From: Oerskovia paurometabola
GTDB taxonomy: Bacteria > Actinomycetota > Actinomycetes > Actinomycetales > Cellulomonadaceae
DNA: 64,000 bases
NCBI RefSeq assembly: GCF_016907365.1
Contig: NZ_JAFBBV010000001.1
Location: 1,984,001-2,048,000 of the forward strand
Direction of reading: 5' to 3'
A program made the translations under genes and the position numbers. The notes beneath the pieces are model-generated. The model saw only the letters and a program-made list of their open reading frames with translations. It was not told where the DNA came from and made no database searches. Below, piece after piece: positions 1 to 10,156 of the stretch (its first letter is position 1; every line of letters begins with the position of its first letter).

Positions 1-98
1 TGCAGCGCCGTCGCGCCGTCAGCGCCCGCGGTCAGCGAGTGGGCGTCGCTCGGGACGGGGGTGCCCGTCTGGGTCGTGGTGAAGGGGGTGTTCGTCAT
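1..98 (-). CDS. katA: Catalase, N-terminal fragment (gene runs off the window start)
   Basis: Only the first 32 codons are in the window; the reading frame continues past base 1. The visible N-terminus (MTNTPFTTTQTGTPVPSDAH, then SLTAGADG) is the usual start of clade-3 monofunctional haem catalases, which dismutate hydrogen peroxide in the cytoplasm. The ATG at 96-98 is preceded by a good ribosome binding site (AAGGAGA on the minus strand). It lies downstream of, and in the same direction as, the Fur-type regulator at 255-689, the usual peroxide-regulator/catalase arrangement. Assignment rests on the N-terminus only; no catalytic residue is visible. Confidence 0.8.
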   Translation of the reverse strand, partial: MTNTPFTTTQTGTPVPSDAHSLTAGADGATAL

Positions 99-254
99 CG
101 TCTTCTCCTTCAGGTGAGGCCGTCATGGGCCCAGGACCTGTGCGTGGGTAGGGGGCGGTAGGGACAGGTGCTCCGGGGGAGCGGTGAGGGGTCGTGGCTG
201 TGCCCCGCAGGTACGGGGCCGGTCAGGGGGCCGCGTGGCGGTGCCGGCGGGTGG

Positions 255-689
255 TCAGTCGGCGCAGTCCGGACACAGGCCCCAGTACGTGACCTCGGCG
301 GTGTCGATCGTGAAGCCGTTCTTCCCGCTCGGGGTGAGGCACGGTGCATGACCGACGGCGCAGTCGATGTCCGCGACGGCCCCGCACGAGCGGCACACCA
401 CGTGGTGGTGGTTGTCGCCCAGGCGCCGCTCGTAGCGGGCCGGGTGGCCCGCAGGTTCGATGCGCCGCAGGAGGCCGTGCTCGGTGAGCGCGTTCAGGAC
501 GTCGTAGACGGCCTGGACGGACACCGACCCGAGCACCTCGCGCGTCGCCCGCAGGACGTCGTCCGCGTCGGCGTGCTGCTGCCGGGTGACCACGTCGAGG
601 ACCGCGAGACGGGCAGCGGTCACCCGGAGCCCGCTGTCGCGGAGCTCGGTCTCGTGGTCCGCGGGGCGGATCGTCTTGTCGGTGGGCAC
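255..689 (-). CDS. furA: Fur-family peroxide/metal-responsive repressor (FurA/PerR/CatR type)
   Basis: A 144-residue Fur-family protein: an N-terminal winged helix (about residues 10-85, with [13 protein letters not shown] and [12 protein letters not shown]) and a C-terminal metal-binding dimerisation domain. The [10 protein letters not shown] motif and the later CPDC supply the paired cysteines of the structural zinc site, and the His cluster provides regulatory metal ligands. In actinobacteria such proteins sense peroxide or iron and repress themselves and the adjacent catalase gene. The catalase gene lies 157 bp downstream on the same strand, which favours a peroxide sensor over an iron-uptake regulator. 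The start is a GTG just 6 nt after a TAGAGT -10 box, so the mRNA is probably leaderless. Exact subfamily is inferred from context. Confidence 0.88.
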   Translation of the reverse strand: MPTDKTIRPADHETELRDSGLRVTAARLAVLDVVTRQQHADADDVLRATREVLGSVSVQAVYDVLNALTEHGLLRRIEPAGHPARYERRLGDNHHHVVCRSCGAVADIDCAVGHAPCLTPSGKNGFTIDTAEVTYWGLCPDCAD

Positions 690-695
690 GCCGCC

Positions 696-733
696 ACTCT
701 ACCCCCATTTTCTGGAAGAGTTCCATTGATGGA
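696..733 (-). promoter_or_regulatory. fur-like gene promoter with two overlapping dyad operators
   Basis: On the minus strand a -10 box TAGAGT (701-696) sits 6 nt before the GTG start of the regulator. Just upstream lie two overlapping perfect inverted repeats: TGGAA-GAG-TTCCA (713-725) and TCCAT-TG-ATGGA (722-733). On the minus strand the area reads CTTCCAGAAAATGGG, resembling the FurA-box core described in mycobacteria (TTCCAGAAAAGGG). The position over the -35 region fits autorepression by the encoded Fur protein. The dyads are seen directly; the binding protein is inferred. Confidence 0.6.
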
Positions 734-1139
734 GGATGTCCAGTGCGTGGCGTGTCGGTGGACGAGGCGGCCCGGCGGGGTGCTTCGCCACGTCCGCCGG
801 TGGGCGGCGCGGGGTCGAGCGGGGCGGCGTGGAGTCCCCGGACATGCGTGCTAGTCTTGGTGGCTGACCGACCCGTACGTTCTCGTCGAGGCTCCAGCTG
901 GTGCTTCGAAGAGTCGAGTACGGGTGCGCAAAGTGGATTCCATCCCACCTGAGCTTCAACTGCTGACGATCGTCACGACAGAGGCCGGGTCTCGGTCCGG
1001 AGCGTCGCCGTTCTTCACGGTGGCGCGACGGTGTGTTCGTCGCACCCGCGACGACCCGATCGATGGCCTCCTCCTGCGCTCTGGGACGGGGGCCTTTCCC
1101 GTTCCTGGTGGTCTACCGACGACTTCCTAGGAGCATCAC
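734..1139 (+). other. Gene-free region: probable promoter and long 5' leader of infC
   Basis: About 400 bp without a convincing gene separates the fur-like promoter from infC. An extended -10-like TGCTAGTCT (TAGTCT at 852-857) may start the infC-rpmI-rplT transcript, leaving a leader of roughly 275 nt. The leader has self-complementary parts, for example CGTCGC (1003-1008) with GCGACG (1025-1030). Short open frames here end at the TAG immediately before infC and lack recognisable domains. Leaders of this operon are often regulatory in other bacteria, but I recognise no known L20-leader fold, so a function is not claimed. Confidence 0.4.
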
Positions 1140-2093
1140 ATCAGCGAGCCTCGCATCAACGATCGGATCCGTGTCCCCGAGGTCCGACTCGTCGGCCCAG
1201 GTGGGGAGCAGGTCGGCGTCGTCCGCATTGAGGTCGCCCTGAGCCTTGCCCAGGACGCTGACCTCGACCTGGTGGAGGTCGCCCCCGACGCACGCCCGCC
1301 GGTGTGCAAGCTCATGGACTACGGCAAGTTCAAGTACGAGTCGGACATGAAGGCCCGTGAGGCTCGCCGGAACCAGGCGAACACGGTCCTCAAGGAGATC
1401 CGTTTCCGTCTGAAGATCGACCCGCACGACTACGGCACCAAGAAGGGCCACGTCGAGCGCTTCCTCGCTGCGGGCGACAAGGTCAAGGTCATGATCATGT
1501 TCCGCGGCCGTGAGCAGTCGCGCCCGGAGATGGGTGTCCGCCTCCTGCAGCGCCTCGCCGACGACGTCGCCGAGCTCGGTTTCATCGAGAGCATGCCCAA
1601 GCAGGACGGGCGCAACATGGTCATGGTGCTCGGCCCGGTCAAGAAGAAGGCCGAGGCCAAGAGCGAGCAGCGCAAGCGTGCTCAGGAGGCCGAGCCCCGC
1701 CCGACGAAGTCGGCCGCCAAGCCCGCTCCGGTCGAGGTCTCCGAGGAGCCCGCGGACGGCGACGACGTACCCTTCGAGGTGCAGGTCGCCGAGGCCGCCG
1801 AGCTCGTCGCGTCGGCCGAGGCCGCTGCCGCGGCCAAGGCTGCTGCCGCTCCTGAGCCGGCTCCCGCACCTGCCGCCGCGCCGGTGGCCGCACCCAAGGC
1901 TGCCCCCCGTGCAGCAGCGCCCAAGGCCGCAGCGCCCAAGGCCGCTGCCCCGGCCGCCACGCCCAAGCCTGCGACGGCGCCCAAGCCCGTCGCGGTGCCG
2001 AAGCCGGCTGCCATGCCGAAGCCTCCGGCCCCGCGCCCGGCGCCCAAGCCGAGCTCGGCCTCCAAGCCGAAGCCCGGCGGCAAGCCCAGCTGA
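1140..2093 (+). CDS. infC: Translation initiation factor IF-3, AUC start, long Ala/Pro/Lys tail
   Basis: IF-3 binds the 30S subunit, prevents premature 50S joining and proofreads the initiator tRNA and start codon. The family N-terminus ([20 protein letters not shown]) begins exactly at an ATC codon, 1140-1142, and the in-frame TAG at 1128-1130 rules out an upstream start. AGGAG at 1129-1133 is 6 nt before this ATC. The N-domain and linker cover about residues 1-85 ([13 protein letters not shown]) and the C-domain about 86-175. Residues about 181-317 form an Ala/Pro/Lys-rich low-complexity tail seen in long form in actinobacterial IF-3. First gene of infC-rpmI-rplT. A rare AUC start is consistent with IF-3 autoregulation. 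Confidence 0.95.
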   Translation: MSEPRINDRIRVPEVRLVGPGGEQVGVVRIEVALSLAQDADLDLVEVAPDARPPVCKLMDYGKFKYESDMKAREARRNQANTVLKEIRFRLKIDPHDYGTKKGHVERFLAAGDKVKVMIMFRGREQSRPEMGVRLLQRLADDVAELGFIESMPKQDGRNMVMVLGPVKKKAEAKSEQRKRAQEAEPRPTKSAAKPAPVEVSEEPADGDDVPFEVQVAEAAELVASAEAAAAAKAAAAPEPAPAPAAAPVAAPKAAPRAAAPKAAAPKAAAPAATPKPATAPKPVAVPKPAAMPKPPAPRPAPKPSSASKPKPGGKPS

Positions 2094-2184
2094 CCAACTG
2101 ACACCGAGCCAGGCCCACCGGCCACGGCCCGAACACGTCGGGTCCCTCCCGGGATCTCGACCAGACAAAGGAGAAACGGCAGCC

Positions 2185-2379
2185 ATGCCGAAGAACAAGA
2201 CGCACTCCGGCGCCAAGAAGCGGTTCCGCATCACCGGCAGCGGCAAGGTCATGCGCGAGCAGGCCAACAAGCGCCACCTGCTCGAGCACAAGTCGAGCAC
2301 CCGCACGCGTCGCCTGTCTGCTGACCAGGTCGTCGCCCCCGCTGACGTCAAGAAGATCAAGAAGCTGCTCGGTAAGTGA
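2185..2379 (+). CDS. rpmI: 50S ribosomal protein L35
   Basis: A 64-residue very basic protein starting [20 protein letters not shown] and ending KIKKLLGK, the full-length signature of bacterial L35, a component of the 50S subunit that contacts 23S rRNA. An AAAGGAG ribosome binding site lies at 2167-2173, ahead of the ATG at 2185. It sits between infC and rplT, the standard order of this operon, with about 90 bp on the infC side and 76 bp on the rplT side. Co-transcription with its neighbours is expected. Confidence 0.97.
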   Translation: MPKNKTHSGAKKRFRITGSGKVMREQANKRHLLEHKSSTRTRRLSADQVVAPADVKKIKKLLGK

Positions 2380-2455
2380 TCTGCCTGGTGGTCGCGCCCC
2401 TGGTGCTGACCACCGCTGAGTCCCTACCTGAGCCCCGAACTGCAAGGAGCATCAC

Positions 2456-2842
2456 GTGGCACGCGTGAAGCGGGCGGTCAACGCCCAGAAGAAGCGCCGT
2501 ACAACTCTCGAGCGCGCTGCGGGTTACCGCGGCCAGCGTTCGCGTCTCTACCGGAAGGCGAAGGAGCAGGTCACCCACTCCCTCGTCTACTCCTACCGCG
2601 ACCGCAAGGCGCGCAAGGGCGACTTCCGTCGCCTGTGGATCCAGCGCATCAACGCTGCGTCCCGCGCGCAGGGCCTGACGTACAACCGCCTCATCCAGGG
2701 CCTCAAGGCCGCTGGCATCGAGGTCGACCGTCGCGTCCTCGCTGACCTCGCGGTCAACGACGTCACGGTCTTCAACGCGCTCGTCCAGGCTGCGAAGGAC
2801 GCTCTGCCTGCCGACGTGAACGCCCCGAAGGCTGCTGCCTGA
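2456..2842 (+). CDS. rplT: 50S ribosomal protein L20
   Basis: A 128-residue basic protein starting [20 protein letters not shown], with the conserved [16 protein letters not shown] and [12 protein letters not shown] segments of L20. L20 is an early 50S assembly protein that binds 23S rRNA, and in several bacteria it represses its own operon. The start is GTG at 2456, 6 nt after AAGGAG at 2444-2449; the GGAGCATCAC context just before the start is the same as that preceding the infC ATC codon. Last gene of the infC-rpmI-rplT cluster; the rRNA methyltransferase gene follows 38 bp later. Confidence 0.97.
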   Translation: MARVKRAVNAQKKRRTTLERAAGYRGQRSRLYRKAKEQVTHSLVYSYRDRKARKGDFRRLWIQRINAASRAQGLTYNRLIQGLKAAGIEVDRRVLADLAVNDVTVFNALVQAAKDALPADVNAPKAAA

Positions 2843-2880
2843 TCATCGAGCAGCGACTCTTCTCACCGGACGCCCGCACA

Positions 2881-3813
2881 GTGAACGATCTGTCCTCAGG
2901 TCGCCCCGTACCGTTCTTCCGTCGCGTTCCCGAGGTCTCGAACCCTCGGAGCGACCGGGTCAAGGCGGTCCGGGCACTGTCCGGGCGTTCGGCGCGTTCG
3001 CGCCACCAGCAGTTCCTCGTCGAGGGACCGCAGGGGGTGCGTGAGGCCGTCCGGCACGGCGCGCGCCTCGTCCGCGACGTGTACGTGACGTCGTCGGCCG
3101 CAGACCGCTACGCGGAGATCGTCGACGACGCGCTCGCCGAGAGCCTGCACGTGCACCTCACGACGCCCGACGCGTTCGAGGCCATGAGCTCCGACGCCCA
3201 GGGCATCCTCGCGATCGTCCGGACCCAGGACCTCACGCTCGACGACGCGGTCTCCGCCTCGCCGCGGCTCGTCGCGGTCCTCGCGACCGTCCGCGACCCC
3301 GGCAACGCGGGCACGGTGATCCGTGCCGCTGATGCTGCCGGCGCCGACCTGGTCGTCCTCGCGGGCGAGAGCGTCGACGTGCACAACCCCAAGGTCGTGC
3401 GCTCCACGGCGGGCTCGCTGTTCCACGTCCCCGTCGTGACGGGCGTGAGCCTCGCCGAGACGGTCGACGCGCTGCGCTCCGCCGGGCTGGTGGTCCTCGC
3501 CGCCGACGGCGCCGGGGACCACGACCTCGACGACCTGCTCGACGTCGCCGGTAGCGCCCCTGGCGAGACTCCCGACCTCTCGCGGCCGACCGCGTGGGTC
3601 TTCGGCAACGAGGCCTGGGGCCTGCCACCCGAGGATCGTGAGCTCGCCGACGCCGTCGTGAGCGTCCCGATCCGCGGGCAGGCCGAGTCGCTCAACCTCG
3701 CGACGGCCGCCACGGTGTGCCTGTACGCGTCGAGCCGGGCGCACCGCCCCCGTCGCGCAGGCGTGTCGGCCCCGGCCACCGCCCCTGCCGACGGCGCGGA
3801 CGGAGCCGTGTGA
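2881..3813 (+). CDS. TrmH/SpoU-family RNA 2'-O-methyltransferase
   Basis: A 310-residue SPOUT-class methyltransferase that would transfer a methyl group from S-adenosylmethionine to a ribose 2'-OH in rRNA or tRNA. A substrate-binding N-terminal domain (FLVEGPQGVREAV) is followed by the knotted catalytic domain with its three motifs: VRDPGNAGTVIRAADA, WVFGNEAWGLP and VPIRGQAESLNLATAATVCLY. GTG at 2881 is the only standard in-frame start before the conserved region, though no clear Shine-Dalgarno precedes it. The gene commonly follows rplT in actinobacteria, suggesting an rRNA target; the exact nucleotide cannot be told from sequence. Its stop overlaps the next start. Confidence 0.88.
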   Translation: MNDLSSGRPVPFFRRVPEVSNPRSDRVKAVRALSGRSARSRHQQFLVEGPQGVREAVRHGARLVRDVYVTSSAADRYAEIVDDALAESLHVHLTTPDAFEAMSSDAQGILAIVRTQDLTLDDAVSASPRLVAVLATVRDPGNAGTVIRAADAAGADLVVLAGESVDVHNPKVVRSTAGSLFHVPVVTGVSLAETVDALRSAGLVVLAADGAGDHDLDDLLDVAGSAPGETPDLSRPTAWVFGNEAWGLPPEDRELADAVVSVPIRGQAESLNLATAATVCLYASSRAHRPRRAGVSAPATAPADGADGAV

Positions 3814-4439
3814 GGGGAAGGTCGGCGCGACTGTTCGCTGCCCTGTATCCCTCGGACGAGGCCCTCGACCACCTGGGGCTCGCGCTCGCCGCTCTCGGTG
3901 CGGTCGCTCTCGACGACGGACGTCCCTCGCTGCGCTGGACCCCGCGCGACCTCATGCACCTCACGGTCGCGTTCTTCGGCGAGGTCGCCGAGGGTGCCGC
4001 GGACGACCTGGCCGGAGCCCTCGACGAGGTCGCACGCGACACGGAACCCTTGTCGTTGCACCTGCGCGGTGGCGGCACCTTCGAGGACCGCATCCTGTTC
4101 GCGGGAGTGGGCGGCGACGCGCAGGCCCTGCGACGGCTGAGCGCCGCGTCCGCGGAGGCGGCATCCGACGTCGGGCTGCGGCTCGATCGCAGGCCACGCC
4201 AGCGCGCACACCTGACGGTGGCGCGGGCCTCCGGGCCCCGCAGGACGTCCCGCCGGAAGACGGACCCCCGGCCCACGGGACCCGGGCCGGCCGAGCTCGC
4301 GCACGCCCTGGCCGTCTACGAGGGGCCGCAGTTCACCGCGGCCGAGCTCTGCCTCGTCGAGTCGACCCCGGGGGCGGGGCGCAGCGGGGGCCCGCTCTAC
4401 GAGGTCGTGCGGTCGTTCGGTCTCGGCGAGCGTCGCTGA
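3810..4439 (+). CDS. thpR: RNA 2',3'-cyclic phosphodiesterase (2'-5' RNA ligase/LigT family)
   Basis: A 209-residue 2H-phosphoesterase. The two signature histidine motifs are present: HLTVAFFGEV at about residues 50-59 and HLTVARAS at about 134-141. Members hydrolyse RNA 2',3'-cyclic phosphate ends and can ligate 2'-5' tRNA halves; the physiological substrate here is unknown. The GTG start at 3810 overlaps the preceding TGA stop (GTGTGA), with GGAG at 3802-3805, which indicates translational coupling to the methyltransferase gene. An upstream extension of this frame would run inside the preceding gene and has no family similarity. Confidence 0.87.
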   Translation: MRGRSARLFAALYPSDEALDHLGLALAALGAVALDDGRPSLRWTPRDLMHLTVAFFGEVAEGAADDLAGALDEVARDTEPLSLHLRGGGTFEDRILFAGVGGDAQALRRLSAASAEAASDVGLRLDRRPRQRAHLTVARASGPRRTSRRKTDPRPTGPGPAELAHALAVYEGPQFTAAELCLVESTPGAGRSGGPLYEVVRSFGLGERR

Positions 4440-5829
<1,390 letters not shown>

Positions 5830-5830
<1 letters not shown>

Positions 5831-8415
5831 TGCCGAACATCGTCATCGACTGGCTCGGCGAGCACGTCGAGCTGCCGACCGACCTGACGGCCGAGACGCT
5901 GGCCGCCGCGCTCGTGAAGGTCGGCCTGGAGGAGGAGGCGATCCACGGGTCGTCCGTCACCGGTCCGCTCGTCGTGGGCCAGGTCGTCTCGGTCCAGCCC
6001 GAGGAGCAGAAGAACGGCAAGGTCATTAACTGGTGCCAGGTCGACGTCGGGGCGCACAACGTCGACGGCGTCCCCGTCGCCGAGGGCGGGACCCCGCGCG
6101 GCATCATCTGCGGCGCGCACAACTTCGGCCCGGGCGACCGGGTCGTCGTCGCGCTGCCCGGCGCCGTGCTGCCCGGACCGTTCCCCATCGCGAGCCGCAA
6201 GACGTACGGCCACGTCTCGGACGGCATGATCTGCTCGGCCAAGGAGCTGGGGCTGGGGCAGGACCACGACGGCATCATCGTGCTGGACCGCTACGGGTAC
6301 TCCCCGGAGACGGGCTACGACACGACGCCCGGCACGGACGCGCTCGAGCTCCTGGGCCTGGGCGACGAGGTCCTCGAGATCAACGTGACCCCGGACCGCG
6401 GGTACTGCTTCTCCTACCGCGGCGTGGCCCGCGAGTTCTCGCACTCGACGGGCGCGGCCTTCACGGACCGCGGGCTCCCGACGGGCGACCTGCCCCGCGT
6501 GACGCCCGACGGCTTCCCCGTCGAGGTCGCGGACGACGCCCCGATACACGGCGTGACCGGTTGTGACCGCTTCGTCACGCGGATCGTGCGTGGCATCGAC
6601 CCGCAGGCGCCGACCCCGGCATGGATGCAGCGCCGTCTGACCCAGGCGGGCATGCGCCCCATCTCACTCGCGGTCGACATCACGAACTACGTCATGCTCG
6701 ACCTCGGTCAGCCCCTGCACGCCTACGACCTCGCCAAGGTCGCAGGGCCGATCGTCGTGCGCCGCGCGGCGCCGGGGGAGCGGCTCACGACGCTCGACGC
6801 CGTCGAACGCCGCCTCGACGTCGAGGACCTGCTCATCACCGACTCGCCCGAGGGGGTGCGCGGCTCGCGCGTGCTCGGGATCGCGGGCGTCATGGGCGGG
6901 GCGTCGAGCGAGGTCGGCGAGACCACGACCGACGTCCTGGTCGAGGCAGCACACTTCGACCCGATCACCGTGGCCCGCTCCGCACGCCGTCACAAGCTGC
7001 CCTCCGAGGCGGCCAAGCGCTTCGAGCGCGGTGCGGACCCGGCACTGCCGCCCGTCGCCGCCCAGCGCGTCGTCGACCTGCTCGTCGAGCTCGGCGGCGG
7101 CACGGTGGACGACGCCGTGAGCGACCTCAACACGGTCCCGCCCGTCGCCCCGATCGTGTTCCCGATCCACGAGGCCGAGCGTCTCGTGGGCGTTCCCTAC
7201 ACCTCGGAGCAGGTGCGTGGCGTGCTCGCGGAGATCGGCTGCACGGTCCGTGACCTCGACGGCGGCACCACCCTCGAGGTCACGCCGCCGACGTGGCGTC
7301 CCGACCTGACCGGTGCCGCAGAGCTCGTCGAGGAGATCGCCCGACTCGTCGGCTACGACAAGATCCCGTCGACCCTGCCGCCCGCCCCGGCGGGTCGCGG
7401 GCTCACGACCTCGCAGCAGCTGCGTCGTTCGGTCGCGCGCGCCCTCGCGGAGGCCGGGTTCGTCGAGACGCTCAGCTACCCGTTCGTGAACCCGCAGTCG
7501 CACGACGACCTGCGCCTGCCCGCGGACGACGACCGTCGCCGAGCGCTGCGGCTCGTCAACCCGCTCGCGGACGACCACCCCGAGATGCGCACGAACCTGC
7601 TGACGACGCTGCTCGGCACGCTCAAGCGCAACGTGGGACGCGGCAACACGGACCTCGCGATCTTCGAGATCGGCCTCGTGACGCGCCCCGTGCCCGGTGC
7701 ACCGGCAGCCCCGCAGCTCCCGGGCGGCGTCCGCCCGAGCGAGCAGGACCTCGAGACGCTGCAGGCCGCTGTGCCGCCGCAGCCGCGCCGTGTCGCGGGC
7801 GTCCTGACCGGCCAGCGTGTGGCCTCGGGCTGGTGGGGCGCGGGTCGTGCGGCCGACTGGACCGACGCGCTGGCCGCCGCCCGGCTCGTGGCCGAGCGCG
7901 TCGGGGCCCGCGTGAGCGTGGTCGCCGACCACGACCACGCGCCCTGGCACCCGGGCCGGACCGCGAGGCTCGAGCTGTCGGACGGGGCCGTCGTCGGGCA
8001 CGCGGGCGAGCTGCACCCCAAGGTGCTCGAGACGCTCGGTCTGCCCGCGCGGACCGTCGCGTTCGAGGTCGACCTCGACGCGCTGATCGCCGCCGCACCC
8101 CAGCAGCCCGTCCAGGCCGAGCCCGTCTCGTCGTTCCCGCTCGCGAAGGAGGACCTGGCGCTCGTCGTCGACGCCTCCGTGCCGGCCGCAGCCGTGCGCG
8201 CCGCGATCGAGGAGGGGGCGGGGGACCTGCTCGAGGACCTCGCCCTGTTCGACGTCTACACCGGCCCCCAGGTGGGCGAGGGCAAGAAGTCGCTCGCGTT
8301 CTCGCTGCGCCTGCGCGGCACCGACCGCACGCTCACCGCGGAGGACTCCGCGGCCGTGCGTGCCGCGGCGGTCGCTGCGGCGCACGAGAAGGTCGGGGCC
8401 GAGCTCCGTGGCTGA
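5830..8415 (+). CDS. pheT: Phenylalanine--tRNA ligase beta subunit
   Basis: An 861-residue beta subunit of PheRS. The domains run in the usual order: N-terminal module, EMAP-II-like tRNA-binding domain (about 40-165, GIICGAHNFGPGDRVVVALPG), B3/B4 editing domain (about 210-400, MLDLGQPLHAYD and EAAKRFERGADP), B5 DNA-binding-like domain, the catalytic-like core (about 495-690, YPFVNP, RLVNPLADDHPEMRTNLL) and the C-terminal ferredoxin-fold anticodon-binding domain (about 767-861). It starts with ATG overlapping the pheS stop. Full length for the bacterial family; nothing is missing. It works as part of the heterotetramer in the cytoplasm. Confidence 0.97.
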
Positions 8416-9268
8416 CGTCACCACCGTGGCCCCCGCGCGCACCGCCCTCGTCACGGGTGGTGCGCGCGGGATCGGCCGCGCGGTCGTGCTGGGTCTCGCC
8501 CGTGCGGGCCTCGACGTCGCGGTCCTGGGCCGGGACGCGTCCCGCGTGGACGACGTCGCCGCCCAGGTCCGCGCCCTGGGTCGCCGCTCCGTGGGTCTGG
8601 TCGCGGACGTGGGCGACCCCACCGCCGTGGACGCGGCCGTCGCGCGGGCCGAGGCGGAGCTGGGCGGGATCGACCTCCTGGTCAACAACGCCGGGCGCAT
8701 CGACGCCGAGGTGCCGCTGTGGGAGGCCGACCCGGACGAGTGGTGGTCCGTCATGGAGACCAACGTGCGCGGGCCCTTCCTGCTCGCACGGGCGCTCGTC
8801 CCCGGGATGCTCGCGCGGGGTGGGGGACGCGTCGTCGACCTCAGCTCTGGTGCCGGCTCGCACGACATGGACGGCGCGACCGCCTACAACGCGAGCAAGA
8901 CGGCGCTGCTGCGCATCGGGTCGAACCTGCACCTGTCGGGCCATGCCCGCGGGCTGCGGACGTTCGAGGTCTCGCCAGGCGTGGTGCAGACCGACCTGAC
9001 CGCGTCGATGGACATGCACGTGGGGCGCACCGAGTGGACGCCCGTGGAGCGCACGGTCGAGATGATCGTCGCGATCGCGGCCGGCGAGCTCGACGCGTGG
9101 TCGGGGACCTTCGTGCGGGTCACGCACGACTCGCCCGCGTCGCTGCGAGCGGCTGCCGCTGCCGGCTCCCGCGACGTGGAGGCCGTGCCCGGACCCGAGG
9201 CGCGTCGGTTGCGCGTGACGCGCTTCGGCGACGACGACCCCATGCCGGGAGCGCTTCCCGCGCGCTGA
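8408..9268 (+). CDS. Short-chain dehydrogenase/reductase (SDR), substrate unknown
   Basis: A 286-residue NAD(P)-dependent oxidoreductase with a Rossmann fold. The cofactor motif TGGARGIG is at about residues 16-23, the NNAG motif at about 95-98, and the catalytic set comprises Ser at about 146-147, Tyr160 and Lys164 (YNASK), followed by SPGVVQTDL. The GTG start at 8408 overlaps the end of pheT by 8 nt, so it is likely co-transcribed, although a role with PheRS is not implied. Classical SDRs of this size reduce ketones or oxidise alcohols; nothing here indicates the substrate. The gene converges with the DUF899 gene, leaving only 18 bp between them. Confidence 0.88.
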   Translation: MADVTTVAPARTALVTGGARGIGRAVVLGLARAGLDVAVLGRDASRVDDVAAQVRALGRRSVGLVADVGDPTAVDAAVARAEAELGGIDLLVNNAGRIDAEVPLWEADPDEWWSVMETNVRGPFLLARALVPGMLARGGGRVVDLSSGAGSHDMDGATAYNASKTALLRIGSNLHLSGHARGLRTFEVSPGVVQTDLTASMDMHVGRTEWTPVERTVEMIVAIAAGELDAWSGTFVRVTHDSPASLRAAAAAGSRDVEAVPGPEARRLRVTRFGDDDPMPGALPAR

Positions 9269-9286
9269 TCTCGCGCCGTCCGACGG

Positions 9287-10069
9287 TCAGTGGTGGTGAC
9301 CGTGCCGGCCGAGGGTCTCCACGGCGGTGGCCCCCGGCCGGGTCCACTGCGGCACGGGACGCGTGGTCTCGCTCCAGCCGGCGACGCCGTCCGCGTCCGA
9401 GCGCCAGAACCAGCCCGGGTCGCGCCCCTCGGGCCACCCGTCCGGCTGCGCCTCCCAGGCCTCGCTACGGCCGTGGGGCGTCATGTCGAGCAGGGCGAAC
9501 GCCGGGTTGGTCGGCTCGGTGCCGCGACCCGTCGTCCGGTAGGTGAGGAACACGTCGTCGCCGTCGCGCAGGAAGCACGAGAGGTACCCCATCTCGCCGC
9601 CCACGGGCGCGTCCAGGTCGCGCACCGAGAACCAGGGCTGGGTGTAGCCCATGAACTCGACGAACGGGGCGACCTCGTCCCACGCCCCGGTCGTGACGAT
9701 GGCGAACGAGACGCCGCGCGCGTTGAGGTAGACGGCGTCCTTCAGGTTCCAGGCCGTCCAGGTGCAGCCCTCGCACTGGCCCTGGTGCGGTGCGCCGTCG
9801 TGCCACATGTGCTGGTAGATCACGAGCTCGTCGCGCCCCTGGAACAGGTCCACGAACGGGACCGGCCCGTCGGGGCCGACGACCTTCACGGTGCCGTCGA
9901 TCCTCGCCATGGGCAGTCGCCGTCGGGCAGCCGCGATGGCGTCTCCCTCGTGCGTGTGGGCCTTCTCGCGGTCCAGGAGCTCGTCCCGAGCGGCCTCCCA
10001 GGTAGCCAGGTCGACGACGGGCGGTCGGGCGGACCTCGGTGTGGTCGAGTCGTCGGGCGGGGTCGTCAT
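9287..10069 (-). CDS. DUF899 family protein (thioredoxin-like fold)
   Basis: A 260-residue member of the DUF899 family. Typical segments are visible: VVDLATWEAARDELLDREKAHT at the N-terminus, LFQGRDELVIYQHMW, the paired-cysteine motif CEGCTWTAWNL (about residues 99-109) and GMTPHGR-like text near the end (LDMTPHGR). The fold is thioredoxin/peroxiredoxin-like, but no enzymatic activity is established for the family. The C-terminus ends HGHHH, a possible metal-binding tail. The ATG at 10069 has GGAGG 5-6 nt upstream on the minus strand. It appears to be a single-gene unit or the end of a leftward accessory group. Confidence 0.82.
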   Translation of the reverse strand: MTTPPDDSTTPRSARPPVVDLATWEAARDELLDREKAHTHEGDAIAAARRRLPMARIDGTVKVVGPDGPVPFVDLFQGRDELVIYQHMWHDGAPHQGQCEGCTWTAWNLKDAVYLNARGVSFAIVTTGAWDEVAPFVEFMGYTQPWFSVRDLDAPVGGEMGYLSCFLRDGDDVFLTYRTTGRGTEPTNPAFALLDMTPHGRSEAWEAQPDGWPEGRDPGWFWRSDADGVAGWSETTRPVPQWTRPGATAVETLGRHGHHH

Positions 10070-10156
10070 GGTGTCCTCCGTGCGGGCTCGGGCAGGGACG
10101 CACGGCGCGCTCCTGCGGTCACGAGGGCAGACTCGGGACCGGGCCGGAACTCATCG

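Noticed and set aside
924..1130. A 68-codon ORF ending at the TAG just before infC, possible leader peptide
   Set aside because: No run of regulatory codons, no good ribosome binding site and no recognisable domain. Retained only as part of the infC leader.
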